Positions 16,256 to 24,347 of a stretch of DNA of 64,000 nt are shown piece by piece. The stretch lies in contig NZ_FOOX01000003.1 in NCBI RefSeq assembly GCF_900113335.1, positions 124,001-188,000 of the forward strand, in the 5' to 3' direction. The number at the start of each line of letters is the position of its first letter. The first letter of the stretch is position 1. The DNA is from Desulfotruncus arcticus DSM 17038 (lineage in GTDB: Bacteria > Bacillota > Desulfotomaculia > Desulfotomaculales > Desulfallaceae). The position numbers were made by a program, and so were the translations under genes. The notes below the pieces were generated by a model. That model was not told where the DNA came from. It worked only from the letters and a program-made list of their open reading frames with translations, and did no database searches.

Positions 16256-17032
16256 ATGGGGAATGTGGGTATGCCAATTAGGAAGATTAAAATTATAGTG
16301 TTGATTTACATACTTTTGTTACCTTTTGTTTCTCCCAATACGGCGTATGCTATGCATATTATGGAAGGGTTTTTACCACCTTTCTGGTGCGGATTTTGGT
16401 ACTTATTTACTCTCCCTTTTTTTGCATGGGGTCTGATTTCGATCAATAGAATTGTTAGTTTGAATCCAAAACTAAAAATGCTTTTGGCTTTTGTCGGGGC
16501 ATTTGCCTTTGCTCTTTCCGCCCTGAAGATACCATCAGTGACTGGGAGCTGTTCCCACCCGACGGGAGTGGGTTTGGGAACGATTTTATTCGGTCCCGTT
16601 GTTATGGCTGTATTGGGTAGCATTGTTCTTTTATTTCAAGCGCTTTTACTGGCCCACGGAGGGTTGACCACTTTAGGTGCTAATGCTTTTTCAATGGCCG
16701 TTATTGGCCCGCTGGTGGTATGCGGCGTCTATAAAATAAGCAAGCAGGTAGGGGTTCCGCTGGGGTTAGCCGTTTTTCTGGGTGCTGCGCTGGGTGATTT
16801 GGCGACATACATCATGACGTCATTGCAACTGGCTTGGGCTTTTCCGGATGCAGCAGGGGGTTTTATGGTAGCTTGGGGGAAATTTGCTTCCATTTTTGCC
16901 TTTACACAAATCCCATTGGCTATAAGTGAAGGAATTTTAACTATATTGGTTTTTAATTTGCTGTGTACTTACAGTAAAGATGAACTGATAGAACTATCCA
17001 TATTACCGCAGGAAGGTGCCATAAGCAAATGA
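16256..17032 (+). CDS. cbiM: Cobalt ECF transporter S component CbiM
   Basis: 258 aa, or 253 if the ATG at 16271 is used; ribosome-binding sites are weak for both. A signal-like hydrophobic N-terminus ends at AYA, giving a mature protein that starts [10 protein letters not shown]. That is the diagnostic CbiM N-terminus, whose His residues bind Co2+. About six to seven membrane segments follow, with [16 protein letters not shown] in the middle. CbiM captures cobalt and delivers it through the CbiQO module. It overlaps cbiN by 4 bases, and cbiMNQO form a compact operon. Cobalt supply fits the heavy corrinoid use of the upstream cluster. Confidence 0.96.
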   Translation: MGNVGMPIRKIKIIVLIYILLLPFVSPNTAYAMHIMEGFLPPFWCGFWYLFTLPFFAWGLISINRIVSLNPKLKMLLAFVGAFAFALSALKIPSVTGSCSHPTGVGLGTILFGPVVMAVLGSIVLLFQALLLAHGGLTTLGANAFSMAVIGPLVVCGVYKISKQVGVPLGLAVFLGAALGDLATYIMTSLQLAWAFPDAAGGFMVAWGKFASIFAFTQIPLAISEGILTILVFNLLCTYSKDELIELSILPQEGAISK

Positions 17033-17319
17033 AAACAATTGTTAATAAAAATATGCTGTTGTTATTTGTAGTGGTGGCACTGGTGGTGTTTCCACTGGTA
17101 TATCAAAATAATGCTGAATTCGAGGGGGCCGATGGAAAAGCTGAAGAAGCCATTACTGATATCCAGCCTGAATATGAGCCGTGGTTTAATTCTATTTGGG
17201 AGCCCCCGAGCGGGGAAATAGAGAGTCTTCTTTTTGTATTGCAAGGGGCATTGGGGGCAGGTGTTGTTTGTTATTATCTGGGCTATCTAAAAGGTAGAAA
17301 AAAGGTGGATCAGGATTAA
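17029..17319 (+). CDS. cbiN: Cobalt transport protein CbiN
   Basis: 96 aa with two membrane segments, one near the N-terminus (residues 5-25) and one near 65-82. The extracytoplasmic loop contains [13 protein letters not shown], and the C-terminal part [20 protein letters not shown] is typical of CbiN. CbiN is an auxiliary membrane subunit needed for cobalt loading into CbiM. It overlaps cbiM by 4 bases (ATGA) and stops two bases before cbiQ. Confidence 0.95.
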   Translation: MKTIVNKNMLLLFVVVALVVFPLVYQNNAEFEGADGKAEEAITDIQPEYEPWFNSIWEPPSGEIESLLFVLQGALGAGVVCYYLGYLKGRKKVDQD

Positions 17320-17321
17320 TT

Positions 17322-18101
17322 ATGTTATTAATGGATTATTATGCATATAATAACAAACTTTCCTATGTTCATCCCGGTGAAAAATTTATCTTTTTTGCCG
17401 GAACCCTGACGGTATGTTTTGCTTTAAACACTGCCATTACTTGCTTGGCCATAACCCTTTTGATGTCCCTGGCGGTGGTCGTATTATCTGGTGTGCCTTG
17501 GCGGTTTTATTTAAAACTTATGCTGATACCGGGGTTGTTTTTAATTGTTGGTGTAATAACTGTTGCAATATCTATAATTCCTGAATCAGGTAATTTTATC
17601 TGGGCCACCCGTTTGGGCTATTACACCATTGGAGTAACAAATCAGAGTTTGGACAATGCGGTGGATCTTTTATTGCGTTCTCTGGGGGCTGTATCCTGTC
17701 TGTATTTTCTTTCTCTAACCACCCCCCTTACGGACATTGTTTTAATAATGAAAAGATTGCGGGTGCCTTTGTTGGTGGTAGAATTAATAACGCTCATTTA
17801 CCGTTTTATTTTTATTCTTTTAGATATGGCCGGGAAAATATATATTGCCCAATCATCCAGGCTAGGTTATAAAACTGCACCTACCGGATTTAATTCCTTG
17901 AGCCGGTTGCTCTTGTCTATGTTTATTAAATCATACCGGCATTCACAGGCCATATATGATTCACTGGCTTCGCGGTGTTATAACGGGGATTTGCATTTTT
18001 TTACAGAACAACGCCACTGGTCTTGGCGAAACATTGGCTTAATTATCGTTATTGACGGTGCGCTTGTGGTTTGTTCCTTAAACGCGGGAGGTTTGGCATG
18101 A
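17322..18101 (+). CDS. cbiQ: Cobalt ECF transporter T component CbiQ
   Basis: 259 aa, about five membrane segments. The cytoplasmic coupling helices carry the Ala-Arg-Gly-type motifs in their CbiQ form, SSRLGY near 186 and SLASRCYNG near 220, which contact the ATPase. CbiQ links the CbiM/N capture unit to CbiO. It follows cbiN after two bases and overlaps cbiO by 4. Confidence 0.94.
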   Translation: MLLMDYYAYNNKLSYVHPGEKFIFFAGTLTVCFALNTAITCLAITLLMSLAVVVLSGVPWRFYLKLMLIPGLFLIVGVITVAISIIPESGNFIWATRLGYYTIGVTNQSLDNAVDLLLRSLGAVSCLYFLSLTTPLTDIVLIMKRLRVPLLVVELITLIYRFIFILLDMAGKIYIAQSSRLGYKTAPTGFNSLSRLLLSMFIKSYRHSQAIYDSLASRCYNGDLHFFTEQRHWSWRNIGLIIVIDGALVVCSLNAGGLA

Positions 18102-18955
18102 CACAAAATATCATCGAAGTTCATAAGGTTCTATATACCTACTCTGATGGTACCAATGCGTTAAATGGTATAACTATGAAAATACAAGAGGGACAAAAAA
18201 TTGCTGTACTTGGCGCCAACGGAGCCGGTAAATCTACTTTGTTTTTACATTTTAACGGTATCTTACGCCCCAAACGGGGACAAATTTTATTTCAAGGCAA
18301 TGTAGTAGATTACAGGCACCGTTCTCTTTTGGAATTACGCAAGAATATAGGTATTGTTTTTCAAGATCCCGATAGCCAGCTGTTTTCTGCCAGTGTGCTG
18401 CAGGATGTGGCTTTTGGCCCGCTAAACCTGGGGTGGAGCAGGGAGATGGCCTTGGCCAAGTGTGAACAAGCCATGCAAGAAACTGAAATTGAGGATCTAA
18501 AAAATAAGCCCACTCATTTTTTAAGCTATGGCCAAAAAAAAAGAGTGGCAATTGCAGGTGTACTGGCCATGGAACCACAGGTCATCATCTTTGATGAACC
18601 AATGGCGGGCCTGGACCCACAAATGACGCAGAAGATTATGAACCTACTGCAAAAGCTAAGCCAACAGGGAAAAACACTTATTATTTCTACTCACGATGTT
18701 GATTTGGCATACGGCTGGGCTGATTATATTTTTTTAATCAAAGACGGTACAATACTCAGCGAGGGCACACCCGGAGAAATATTTTTATCAAAGGAATTGT
18801 TGCATAGGTGTGGTTTACAAACCACGTGGATAATTGATATATACCGCGAACTTGTAACTTGTGGCTTACTTGCCGGTGATATACCGTTACCCAGGGATCA
18901 AGGCGCGTTGCTTAAATTAATAAAAAATGCATCTACAGGGCTTGTTAACGTTTAA
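18098..18955 (+). CDS. cbiO: Cobalt ECF transporter ATPase CbiO
   Basis: 285 aa from the ATG at 18098, with GGGAGG seven bases upstream. Walker A is GANGAGKST, the Q-loop region VFQDPDSQLF is typical of ECF ATPases, the signature is LSYGQKKR (a Y replaces the usual G), and Walker B is VIIFDEPMAGLDP. The C-terminal ~55 residues extend past the ABC core as in other CbiO proteins. A longer frame from 18071 would overlap cbiQ by 31 bases and lacks a site. Confidence 0.95.
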   Translation: MTQNIIEVHKVLYTYSDGTNALNGITMKIQEGQKIAVLGANGAGKSTLFLHFNGILRPKRGQILFQGNVVDYRHRSLLELRKNIGIVFQDPDSQLFSASVLQDVAFGPLNLGWSREMALAKCEQAMQETEIEDLKNKPTHFLSYGQKKRVAIAGVLAMEPQVIIFDEPMAGLDPQMTQKIMNLLQKLSQQGKTLIISTHDVDLAYGWADYIFLIKDGTILSEGTPGEIFLSKELLHRCGLQTTWIIDIYRELVTCGLLAGDIPLPRDQGALLKLIKNASTGLVNV

Positions 18956-19015
18956 ATTAAAGTGGTGCAAAACTTTTTAAATGTTTCGGAGGTTGATTAT
19001 TTAGGAGGGCTGGAT

Positions 19016-19549
19016 GTGCATCAACAAGCTGGTCGCATTATTATTTATACTGGGAACGGTAAGGGAAAAACAACAGCAGCCCTGGGAGAAGGGCTAAGGT
19101 TTTGGGGTGAGGGTAAAAAGGTTTTAATTCTACAGTTCATTAAAGGTGTTAAAGTTTATGGCGAATTTATAGCAGCCGGTAAAATGGGAGCTGATTTTAC
19201 TATAAAGCAGATGGGACTTGGTTTCGTTAGATTTGCCACGAAAGACACGATTGAGCAGCACCGCGCGGCAGCATGCCAGGCACTTCAAAAAGCAAAAGAA
19301 CATATGATATCCGGTAACTATGACTTAATAATTTTAGATGAAATTTTATATTCCATAAAATTTGGGCTCATAGATAAATTAGAAGTTATTGAGTTAATTA
19401 AAATAAAACCGGAGAAGTTGGAAATAGTGTTGACAGGTCGGGATGCCCCGGAGGAATTAACCAATATGGCAGATATTGCTATTGAAGTACGGGAAGTTAA
19501 GCATCATTTGCGACAAGGGATTTTGGCGCAAAAAGGGATAGAATTTTAA
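19016..19549 (+). CDS. cobO: Corrinoid adenosyltransferase (CobO/BtuR type)
   Basis: 177 aa from the GTG at 19016, which has GGAGGG seven bases upstream; a GTG at 18962 would add an atypical 18 residues. The P-loop is YTGNGKGKTTAALG near residues 9-22, followed by ILQFIKG and LIILDEILYSI, all typical of CobA/CobO/BtuR. It adenosylates the cobalt of cob(I)yrinate a,c-diamide, cobinamide or cobalamin using ATP. Its position between cobalt uptake and the B12-riboswitch operon suits both synthesis and salvage. Confidence 0.93.
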   Translation: MHQQAGRIIIYTGNGKGKTTAALGEGLRFWGEGKKVLILQFIKGVKVYGEFIAAGKMGADFTIKQMGLGFVRFATKDTIEQHRAAACQALQKAKEHMISGNYDLIILDEILYSIKFGLIDKLEVIELIKIKPEKLEIVLTGRDAPEELTNMADIAIEVREVKHHLRQGILAQKGIEF

Positions 19550-19635
19550 GCATAAGGAAAAGCAGGAGGTGATTTAATAAATACATTACTATTATTGATC
19601 TATACTCTCAAATTTTAAAAAGGTGGTGAGTCCCG

Positions 19636-19860
19636 GTGGAAGATAAAATCGTCATTTATGGTAAATCAGGGTGCCCTTTTAGCCAGGCGGCCAAGGATTA
19701 TTATGAGGGAAAAGGAATACCTTATATTTATTATGATGTCTTATCAAGCAAGTCATTGTTTAAGGAATTTCTTAAAATAGCACCGGAGAAGTCTGTCCCC
19801 ATTATCGTGGAAGGCGACAAGGTCACAGTTGGTTTTCAAGGTGGCACTTGAGTTGTATAA
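19636..19860 (+). CDS. UXX-star-type selenoprotein (glutaredoxin-like)
   Basis: 74 aa if the TGA at 19849-19851 is read as selenocysteine; 71 aa otherwise. The start is GTG behind AGGTGG. It is a glutaredoxin/thioredoxin-fold protein: IVIYGKSGCPFSQAAKDYY at the N-terminus, SVPIIVEGDKVTVGFQGGT at the C-terminal end. Directly after GGT the frame reads TGA GTT GTA TAA, giving U-V-V-stop. Placement of Sec three residues before the stop is the hallmark of the small UXX-star (seleno)protein families. A hairpin suited to SECIS function follows. It probably acts in thiol or selenol redox chemistry; the substrate is unknown. It lies between cobO and the cobalamin riboswitch. Confidence 0.8.
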
Positions 19861-19861
19861 T

Positions 19862-19882
19862 TTATCGATAGTTAGTCGATAA
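19862..19882 (+). promoter_or_regulatory. Probable SECIS hairpin (also possible terminator)
   Basis: TTATCGA and TCGATAA form a perfect 7-bp stem around TAGTTAG. The stem starts 11 bases after the UGA, and the loop GU lies about 20 bases from it, which fits bacterial SECIS geometry. A run of five T follows, so it might double as a weak terminator. Confidence 0.55.
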
Positions 19883-20095
19883 TTTTTAAGAAAATTCAAG
19901 AGAAATTAAGCAATAATAATGAAATACAGGAAAAAAACTTAATAAACAGATTTGTTATACTTTGATTTTTGACCGGTGTTTTAGCTACAATAAAGCTGTA
20001 GGAAAAGTTTCAAAATATTATGGATTTTTAGCTGCAAAATTTTAGTGTAAGAATAAAAAGAATTTACACGTTTACAATTGGTAAAATTTATATAG
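19883..20095. other. AT-rich intergenic stretch, promoter region of the B12-regulated operon
   Basis: About 210 AT-rich bases with no gene. It must contain the promoter for the riboswitch RNA: TTTACA-like hexamers and TATA-like stretches occur at about 20060-20098, but spacing is ambiguous and no single promoter can be chosen. Confidence 0.4.
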
Positions 20096-20262
20096 TTTAG
20101 GTTGCCCATGATAAATCAGGGCAGAAAAGGGAACCAGGTGCGAATCCTGGACGGTCCGGCCACTGTAATTGGGGAGGACATTCCATAGCCACTGGGCGGG
20201 TAATGCCTGGGAAGGCGGAATGAACTGATGAACCATGAGTCAGGAAACCTGCCTAAACGTCT
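20096..20262 (+). promoter_or_regulatory. Cobalamin riboswitch
   Basis: The conserved boxes appear in order: AGGGAACCAGGTGCGAATCC, ACGGTCCGGCCACTGTAA, a GCCACTGG box near 20189, GGGAAGGCGG near 20210, and the B12 box GATGAACCATGAGTCAGGAA followed by ACCTGCC. This is the adenosylcobalamin-type aptamer. A strong terminator lies at 20336, so the switch probably stops transcription of cbiZ and the downstream transport genes when cobalamin is plentiful. Confidence 0.96.
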
Positions 20263-20335
20263 CGCGCGGTTAGCCCTTCCTGTGAAAGGTGGTCTGCATT
20301 TAATTCAATTTAATTGGATTATTGTCGATCAAAAT

Positions 20336-20370
20336 ACCCGGCTTTCCGCGAAGCCGGGTTTATTTTTTAA
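20336..20370 (+). terminator. Intrinsic terminator, expression platform of the B12 riboswitch
   Basis: ACCCGGCTT/AAGCCGGGT, a perfect 9-bp stem with loop TCCGCG, then TTATTTTTT. It sits 74 bases after the aptamer and 109 before cbiZ, as expected for transcription attenuation. Confidence 0.88.
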
Positions 20371-20478
20371 TCCCCGCGGTTGTAGCTTCTTTACCTATCC
20401 TTTTGAAAATGGTTTAAAATTAAAAGCTCGTTCTAGGTGTTTCGCGGGGATTATTTTTTTTAAAATGGGGTTTGGGCT

Positions 20479-21207
20479 GTGAGCACTAAGATGGAGATGT
20501 CTTATTTTAATAAACAAGTTGATATCGGGGGAATAAAATTTTACCTTGCCGGGTGCCATACGTTTATGGTCAGGTCATCCACGCCACTAAACGTGCTTAG
20601 TTCAGCTGTTATGGGAGGGGATCTCTACCAGGCCAGTTGTATTATAAATCACACCGTGGACGAAAAGTATGATGACAGAGACCCTGAACGGGACTTACGG
20701 GAGCTAGCCCGGGAATTATACCCGCAAGATGATGTGATCGGGCTGATGACGGCAATTTTTGTGGATAAAACAGAAATAAGCTATGCGGAAATAAACAAAT
20801 TAAAAGTAGCGTCAATCAGCACCTCCGGGGTGGGCAACGGCTGTGCGGCCGGGTTACCCGCAGAAACATGCGGCTGGTCCGGCCCGGGGACAATTAACAT
20901 TATCCTGATCATAGACGGAAATTTAACCGGGCCGGCCATGGTGAATGCAGTTATCACGGCTACCGAGGCCAAGGTTAGAGCGCTTATGGAGAAGGGAATT
21001 ACCTTGCCCGGCGGCAAGGTGATGACGGGTACCAATACTGATGCCATTGTGGTGGCCTGCACCGGGCGGGGTGATAAACTGTCATATGCCGGTCCGGCTA
21101 CCGAAGTTGGTTACCTCATCGGAAAAACTGTTTTTGATTCAGTATCACGCGGAATTGGGGAATATGTATTGTATCACCAAAGAGGAGGCAGTTTTAAAAG
21201 TGATTAA
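20479..21207 (+). CDS. cbiZ: Adenosylcobinamide amidohydrolase CbiZ
   Basis: 242 aa from a GTG; ATGs at 20491 and 20497 are alternatives. The family signatures are present: SSTPLNVLSSAVMGGDL near 34-50, STSGVGNGCAAG near 114-125, and TGTNTDAIVVACTGRG near 185-200. CbiZ removes the aminopropanol-linked nucleotide side of imported corrinoids to give adenosylcobyrate, so that the cell can rebuild them with its own lower ligand. Being first behind the B12 riboswitch and upstream of a transporter fits salvage and remodelling. The next gene starts inside its last codons. Confidence 0.93.
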   Translation: MSTKMEMSYFNKQVDIGGIKFYLAGCHTFMVRSSTPLNVLSSAVMGGDLYQASCIINHTVDEKYDDRDPERDLRELARELYPQDDVIGLMTAIFVDKTEISYAEINKLKVASISTSGVGNGCAAGLPAETCGWSGPGTINIILIIDGNLTGPAMVNAVITATEAKVRALMEKGITLPGGKVMTGTNTDAIVVACTGRGDKLSYAGPATEVGYLIGKTVFDSVSRGIGEYVLYHQRGGSFKSD

Positions 21208-24200
21208 GAAAACATATCTGATTTTAATTTTCTGTTTATTGTTGGGAACATTATTTGGTTTTAGCGCTGCCGCGGCTGATGCGGCAACATTGGAAGATGC
21301 CCTGGATTCGGTTGTCGAATATTGCTACCAAAACAAGCCTGGCTTGGATAACTGGGAAGAGGTGGTGGGATTATCGGAAGCGGGGGAACTGGACAGGTTT
21401 GACTTGTCGGGCTGGTCGATAGAGCTTGATGAAAGCTCACGCCCTGTGGACTACGCTTCTGCGATATTGGGTTTGCTTGCTGCCGGTAAGGATCCCGGAA
21501 ACTATATTGATCAGGATAATACGCCCAGAGATCTGGTACGGGAACTTTCTGAGATGCAGCAGCCGGGAGAAGGATTTTCAGGTTCCGTTAACAATACGAT
21601 ATTTTCCATTTTAGCTTTGGATAAAGCCAATGCTAGTTATAATGTTGCGGATGCTGTTAACTACTTGATCATTCAACAAAAAAGCGACGGAGGCTTTTCG
21701 CTCGATAATTCCGGTGATTCCGGTGATCCGGACGTTACCGGAGTAGCGCTGATGGCCCTGGCCAAGCATACTGACCTGGGAGGCGTGAACGAGTCAATTG
21801 ACCGGGCACTTGATTATTTACGTGATGTTCAACTGACCTCCGGCGGATTTGCTTCTTACGGTAATGAAAACGCAGAAAGCATAGCTAAAGTGATTCAAGG
21901 TTTAGTGGCTTGTGGCGAGGATGTAACCAAATGGAATAATGGCGATAATAACGTAATCAATGCTTTGTTTAGCTTTTGGCTGTCGGATGGTTCCTTTTGT
22001 CACTTAATCGGTAAAGCGGGCAGTGAGATGGCGACGCGGCAAGCTTTGCTGGCTATAGCCGATCTGATGAATTGCCCGACTATAGATTATTCCAACTTTG
22101 TAGTCAACGGTAACTCGAGTGGGGGAAATGAGCCGGATAAGGCGCAAGTGAGCATAAGGGTGGAAGGCAACAACAGCACCCTCCGGGCAGGGAAAGTGTC
22201 TATTGAGGGAACCGCTCTGGATGCTCTAAAAGAATTGGTCGGGGAGAACAATATTAGTTACGATCAGTGGGGAATGGTTGCTGTTATTTTGGGCGAAAGC
22301 GGGAGAGAAAATGTAGCTAAAGATGTTAGTACCTCCTGGAAGTATTATGTGGTGCGCAATGGCGCCATAGCTGTTGATGCTTTTTCATCGGGACCCGGGG
22401 ATTATAACGTGCAAGACGGTGATGAAATAGTATTTTACATTGGTGCCTATGATACGGTTACATGGTCTGATATAACTTGCTTTGCAGAGATAAAGTTACA
22501 GCCTGCGGCTCCCGTGGCCGGAGAAACGGTTAATATTACTATTCCTACCAAGAAATATGACTGGTCCCAGGGGTTGTTCGATTTTCAGGTGGATAATATC
22601 AGGTTAATTATCAATGGCCGGGAACAGATTATGGCCAGCGGGCAAAGTCTGGTGCAATACACTCCGGCGGCGGGAGAGCTTAAGATTCGCGCCGAGAAGT
22701 ATGGACCAAATTATCCAGAGCTGGTGCCCGCTGAAGTTTCTTGTACCGTTAAGGAAAAAGGCAGCAGCGGTGATAATGGCGGGCCAGTTTCAGTCAGAGT
22801 CAAAGTGATCGGGAAAAATCAAAATACACTTTACAGCGGTACAGTGGAACTGGATGAAGATAAAACGGATATTTTTCATGCTCTGGTGGAAACGGGGCTT
22901 TCCTACAAGGCCAGGTATAGCAACACTTACGTTTATGAGATAGATGGTATAGCCGAAGATCTGTCCGGAACTGCCGGTTGGAAGTACAAAATAAACGGAG
23001 ATATACCCGGCATACCGGCCATTGATTATCAAGTACAAGATGGGGATGAAATTATCTGGTACTGGGCGGTTAGCGTAGATGATCTCGGGAATGGTGAATC
23101 GCTTACGGGTGCTGACCTTATAATTGACATACCCGCGGAACGCCAGGAGGCTCTGCAGCAGGCTAGGGAAAAGGTGAAAGAGCAATTGAGGCGGCTCGTG
23201 GAAAATTGGTCCGAATTGGCTTATTCCAACAATGAGCTTTATCAGATTGTGGATCTGTTAGATGACCCAACTATTGTTATTGGTGCGGAAAACATCATGC
23301 CGGAACAAGAACGGCAGCAATGGGCTAAAATACTGCAGAACAATCAGGTAAATATTACCTGGAAGTTAAAGTTTGAAGAGGATGAGGAAGATGTAAGTGA
23401 TGAGGCCGGTGAAGTATGCCTCACTGTAGAAAAAGGAGCTTGGCAGCTTAATGCTGCTATCGAGGTTGATGAAGAGAACGACGCTGATGTTCAGGCGCCT
23501 ATAAATTACCGGTTTGCGTCTTCCGTGTTTAATTTCGGTCCGGAAGGAACCAGTTTTGCCAAACCGGTTGTTCTAAGGATTAAATTTACAGATCTCAGCG
23601 ATCCTGAAAATACAATTGTGGCCTGGTACAACCCCCAAACCAAATGTTGGGTGCCGGTTCCGTCGGTGGTTGACGCAGCTAATGGAGAAATATCCGGATT
23701 AATTACTCATTTTACTAAATTTGCGGTATTCATCCGGGAAAAACAAATTGACTTTTTTACTGATATTGATTCCGATGCGTATGGGTGGGCTCAAAAAGAA
23801 ATAGAGTATCTGGCTGTAAAAGGTATTGTTTCCGGTGATGAGAACAAATTTGATCCGGACAGGCCGGTTACCAGAGCGGAATTTGTCGCCATGCTGGTGA
23901 AAGCATTGGAATTGGATGATAGTGCTGATTATGTGCTGAATTTCTCAGACATTGAGGAGAATAGCTGGTATGCGAGGCCGGTTAAAGCTGCCGTTAAGGA
24001 AGGAATCATCAAGGGAGTTAGTGACAGAGCTTTCCATCCCGCAGACACCGTCAGCCGGGAACAAATTGCGGCCATTTTGGTCCGGGCTTTGAATTTGCAA
24101 GCGGCCGGCCATGAGCCGGAGTTTAAAGATCAGGAAAAAATTTCACCCTGGGCGCGGGAAGCTGTTCAAGCGGCAGTGGAAAAACAGTTGGTCAGCGGAT

Positions 24201-24286
24201 ATCCCGACGGCACATTTAGGCCGGAACTTCCCTCCAACCGCGCGCAGATTGCGGTGATAATTTACCGTTTGCTTAAATTAAGGTAA
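21200..24286 (+). CDS. S-layer-anchored intrinsic-factor/transcobalamin-like protein (alpha-toroid, 2x DUF4430, 3x SLH)
   Basis: 1028 aa from the GTG at 21200, eleven bases after GAGGAGG; it overlaps cbiZ by 8. A signal peptide occupies about 1-29. Residues ~80-300 are alpha/alpha-toroid repeats of the prenyltransferase/terpene-cyclase fold (QQKSDGGFSLD; LTSGGFASYGNENAESIAKV). Two DUF4430 domains follow (~312-417, with WKYYVVRNG and QDGDEIVFYIG; and ~528-623, with GWKYKINGD and QDGDEIIWYW), then a ZU5-like region (~760-846) and three SLH repeats to the end. Animal intrinsic factor and transcobalamin join the same two fold types to bind B12. Riboswitch control and the neighbouring ECF genes support cobalamin capture at the cell wall. 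That function is inferred. Confidence 0.82.
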   Translation: MIKKTYLILIFCLLLGTLFGFSAAAADAATLEDALDSVVEYCYQNKPGLDNWEEVVGLSEAGELDRFDLSGWSIELDESSRPVDYASAILGLLAAGKDPGNYIDQDNTPRDLVRELSEMQQPGEGFSGSVNNTIFSILALDKANASYNVADAVNYLIIQQKSDGGFSLDNSGDSGDPDVTGVALMALAKHTDLGGVNESIDRALDYLRDVQLTSGGFASYGNENAESIAKVIQGLVACGEDVTKWNNGDNNVINALFSFWLSDGSFCHLIGKAGSEMATRQALLAIADLMNCPTIDYSNFVVNGNSSGGNEPDKAQVSIRVEGNNSTLRAGKVSIEGTALDALKELVGENNISYDQWGMVAVILGESGRENVAKDVSTSWKYYVVRNGAIAVDAFSSGPGDYNVQDGDEIVFYIGAYDTVTWSDITCFAEIKLQPAAPVAGETVNITIPTKKYDWSQGLFDFQVDNIRLIINGREQIMASGQSLVQYTPAAGELKIRAEKYGPNYPELVPAEVSCTVKEKGSSGDNGGPVSVRVKVIGKNQNTLYSGTVELDEDKTDIFHALVETGLSYKARYSNTYVYEIDGIAEDLSGTAGWKYKINGDIPGIPAIDYQVQDGDEIIWYWAVSVDDLGNGESLTGADLIIDIPAERQEALQQAREKVKEQLRRLVENWSELAYSNNELYQIVDLLDDPTIVIGAENIMPEQERQQWAKILQNNQVNITWKLKFEEDEEDVSDEAGEVCLTVEKGAWQLNAAIEVDEENDADVQAPINYRFASSVFNFGPEGTSFAKPVVLRIKFTDLSDPENTIVAWYNPQTKCWVPVPSVVDAANGEISGLITHFTKFAVFIREKQIDFFTDIDSDAYGWAQKEIEYLAVKGIVSGDENKFDPDRPVTRAEFVAMLVKALELDDSADYVLNFSDIEENSWYARPVKAAVKEGIIKGVSDRAFHPADTVSREQIAAILVRALNLQAAGHEPEFKDQEKISPWAREAVQAAVEKQLVSGYPDGTFRPELPSNRAQIAVIIYRLLKLR

Positions 24287-24291
24287 TATTT

Positions 24292-24320
24292 CCTGCTGCT
24301 GCCCGGCGGGCAGCAGCAGG
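24292..24320 (+). terminator. Strong GC hairpin between the SLH protein and lipoprotein genes
   Basis: A perfect 13-bp stem, CCTGCTGCTGCCC and its reverse complement, with a 3-base loop and no T-run. It probably stabilises the upstream mRNA end or attenuates, rather than fully separating the genes, because the lipoprotein gene follows within 30 bases and has no visible promoter. Confidence 0.5.
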
Positions 24321-24347
24321 TGTTCATAGGTTTAGAGGAGGCTGAAT

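Noticed and set aside
19636..19851. Reading the glutaredoxin-like gene as truncated or broken
   Set aside because: The UGA followed by two codons and a stop, plus the hairpin, fits UXX-star selenoproteins better than a random truncation.
20228..20482. 84-aa ORF over the end of the cobalamin riboswitch
   Set aside because: It runs through the B12 box and the terminator stem, so the sequence is explained by the RNA. There is no ribosome-binding site or family similarity.
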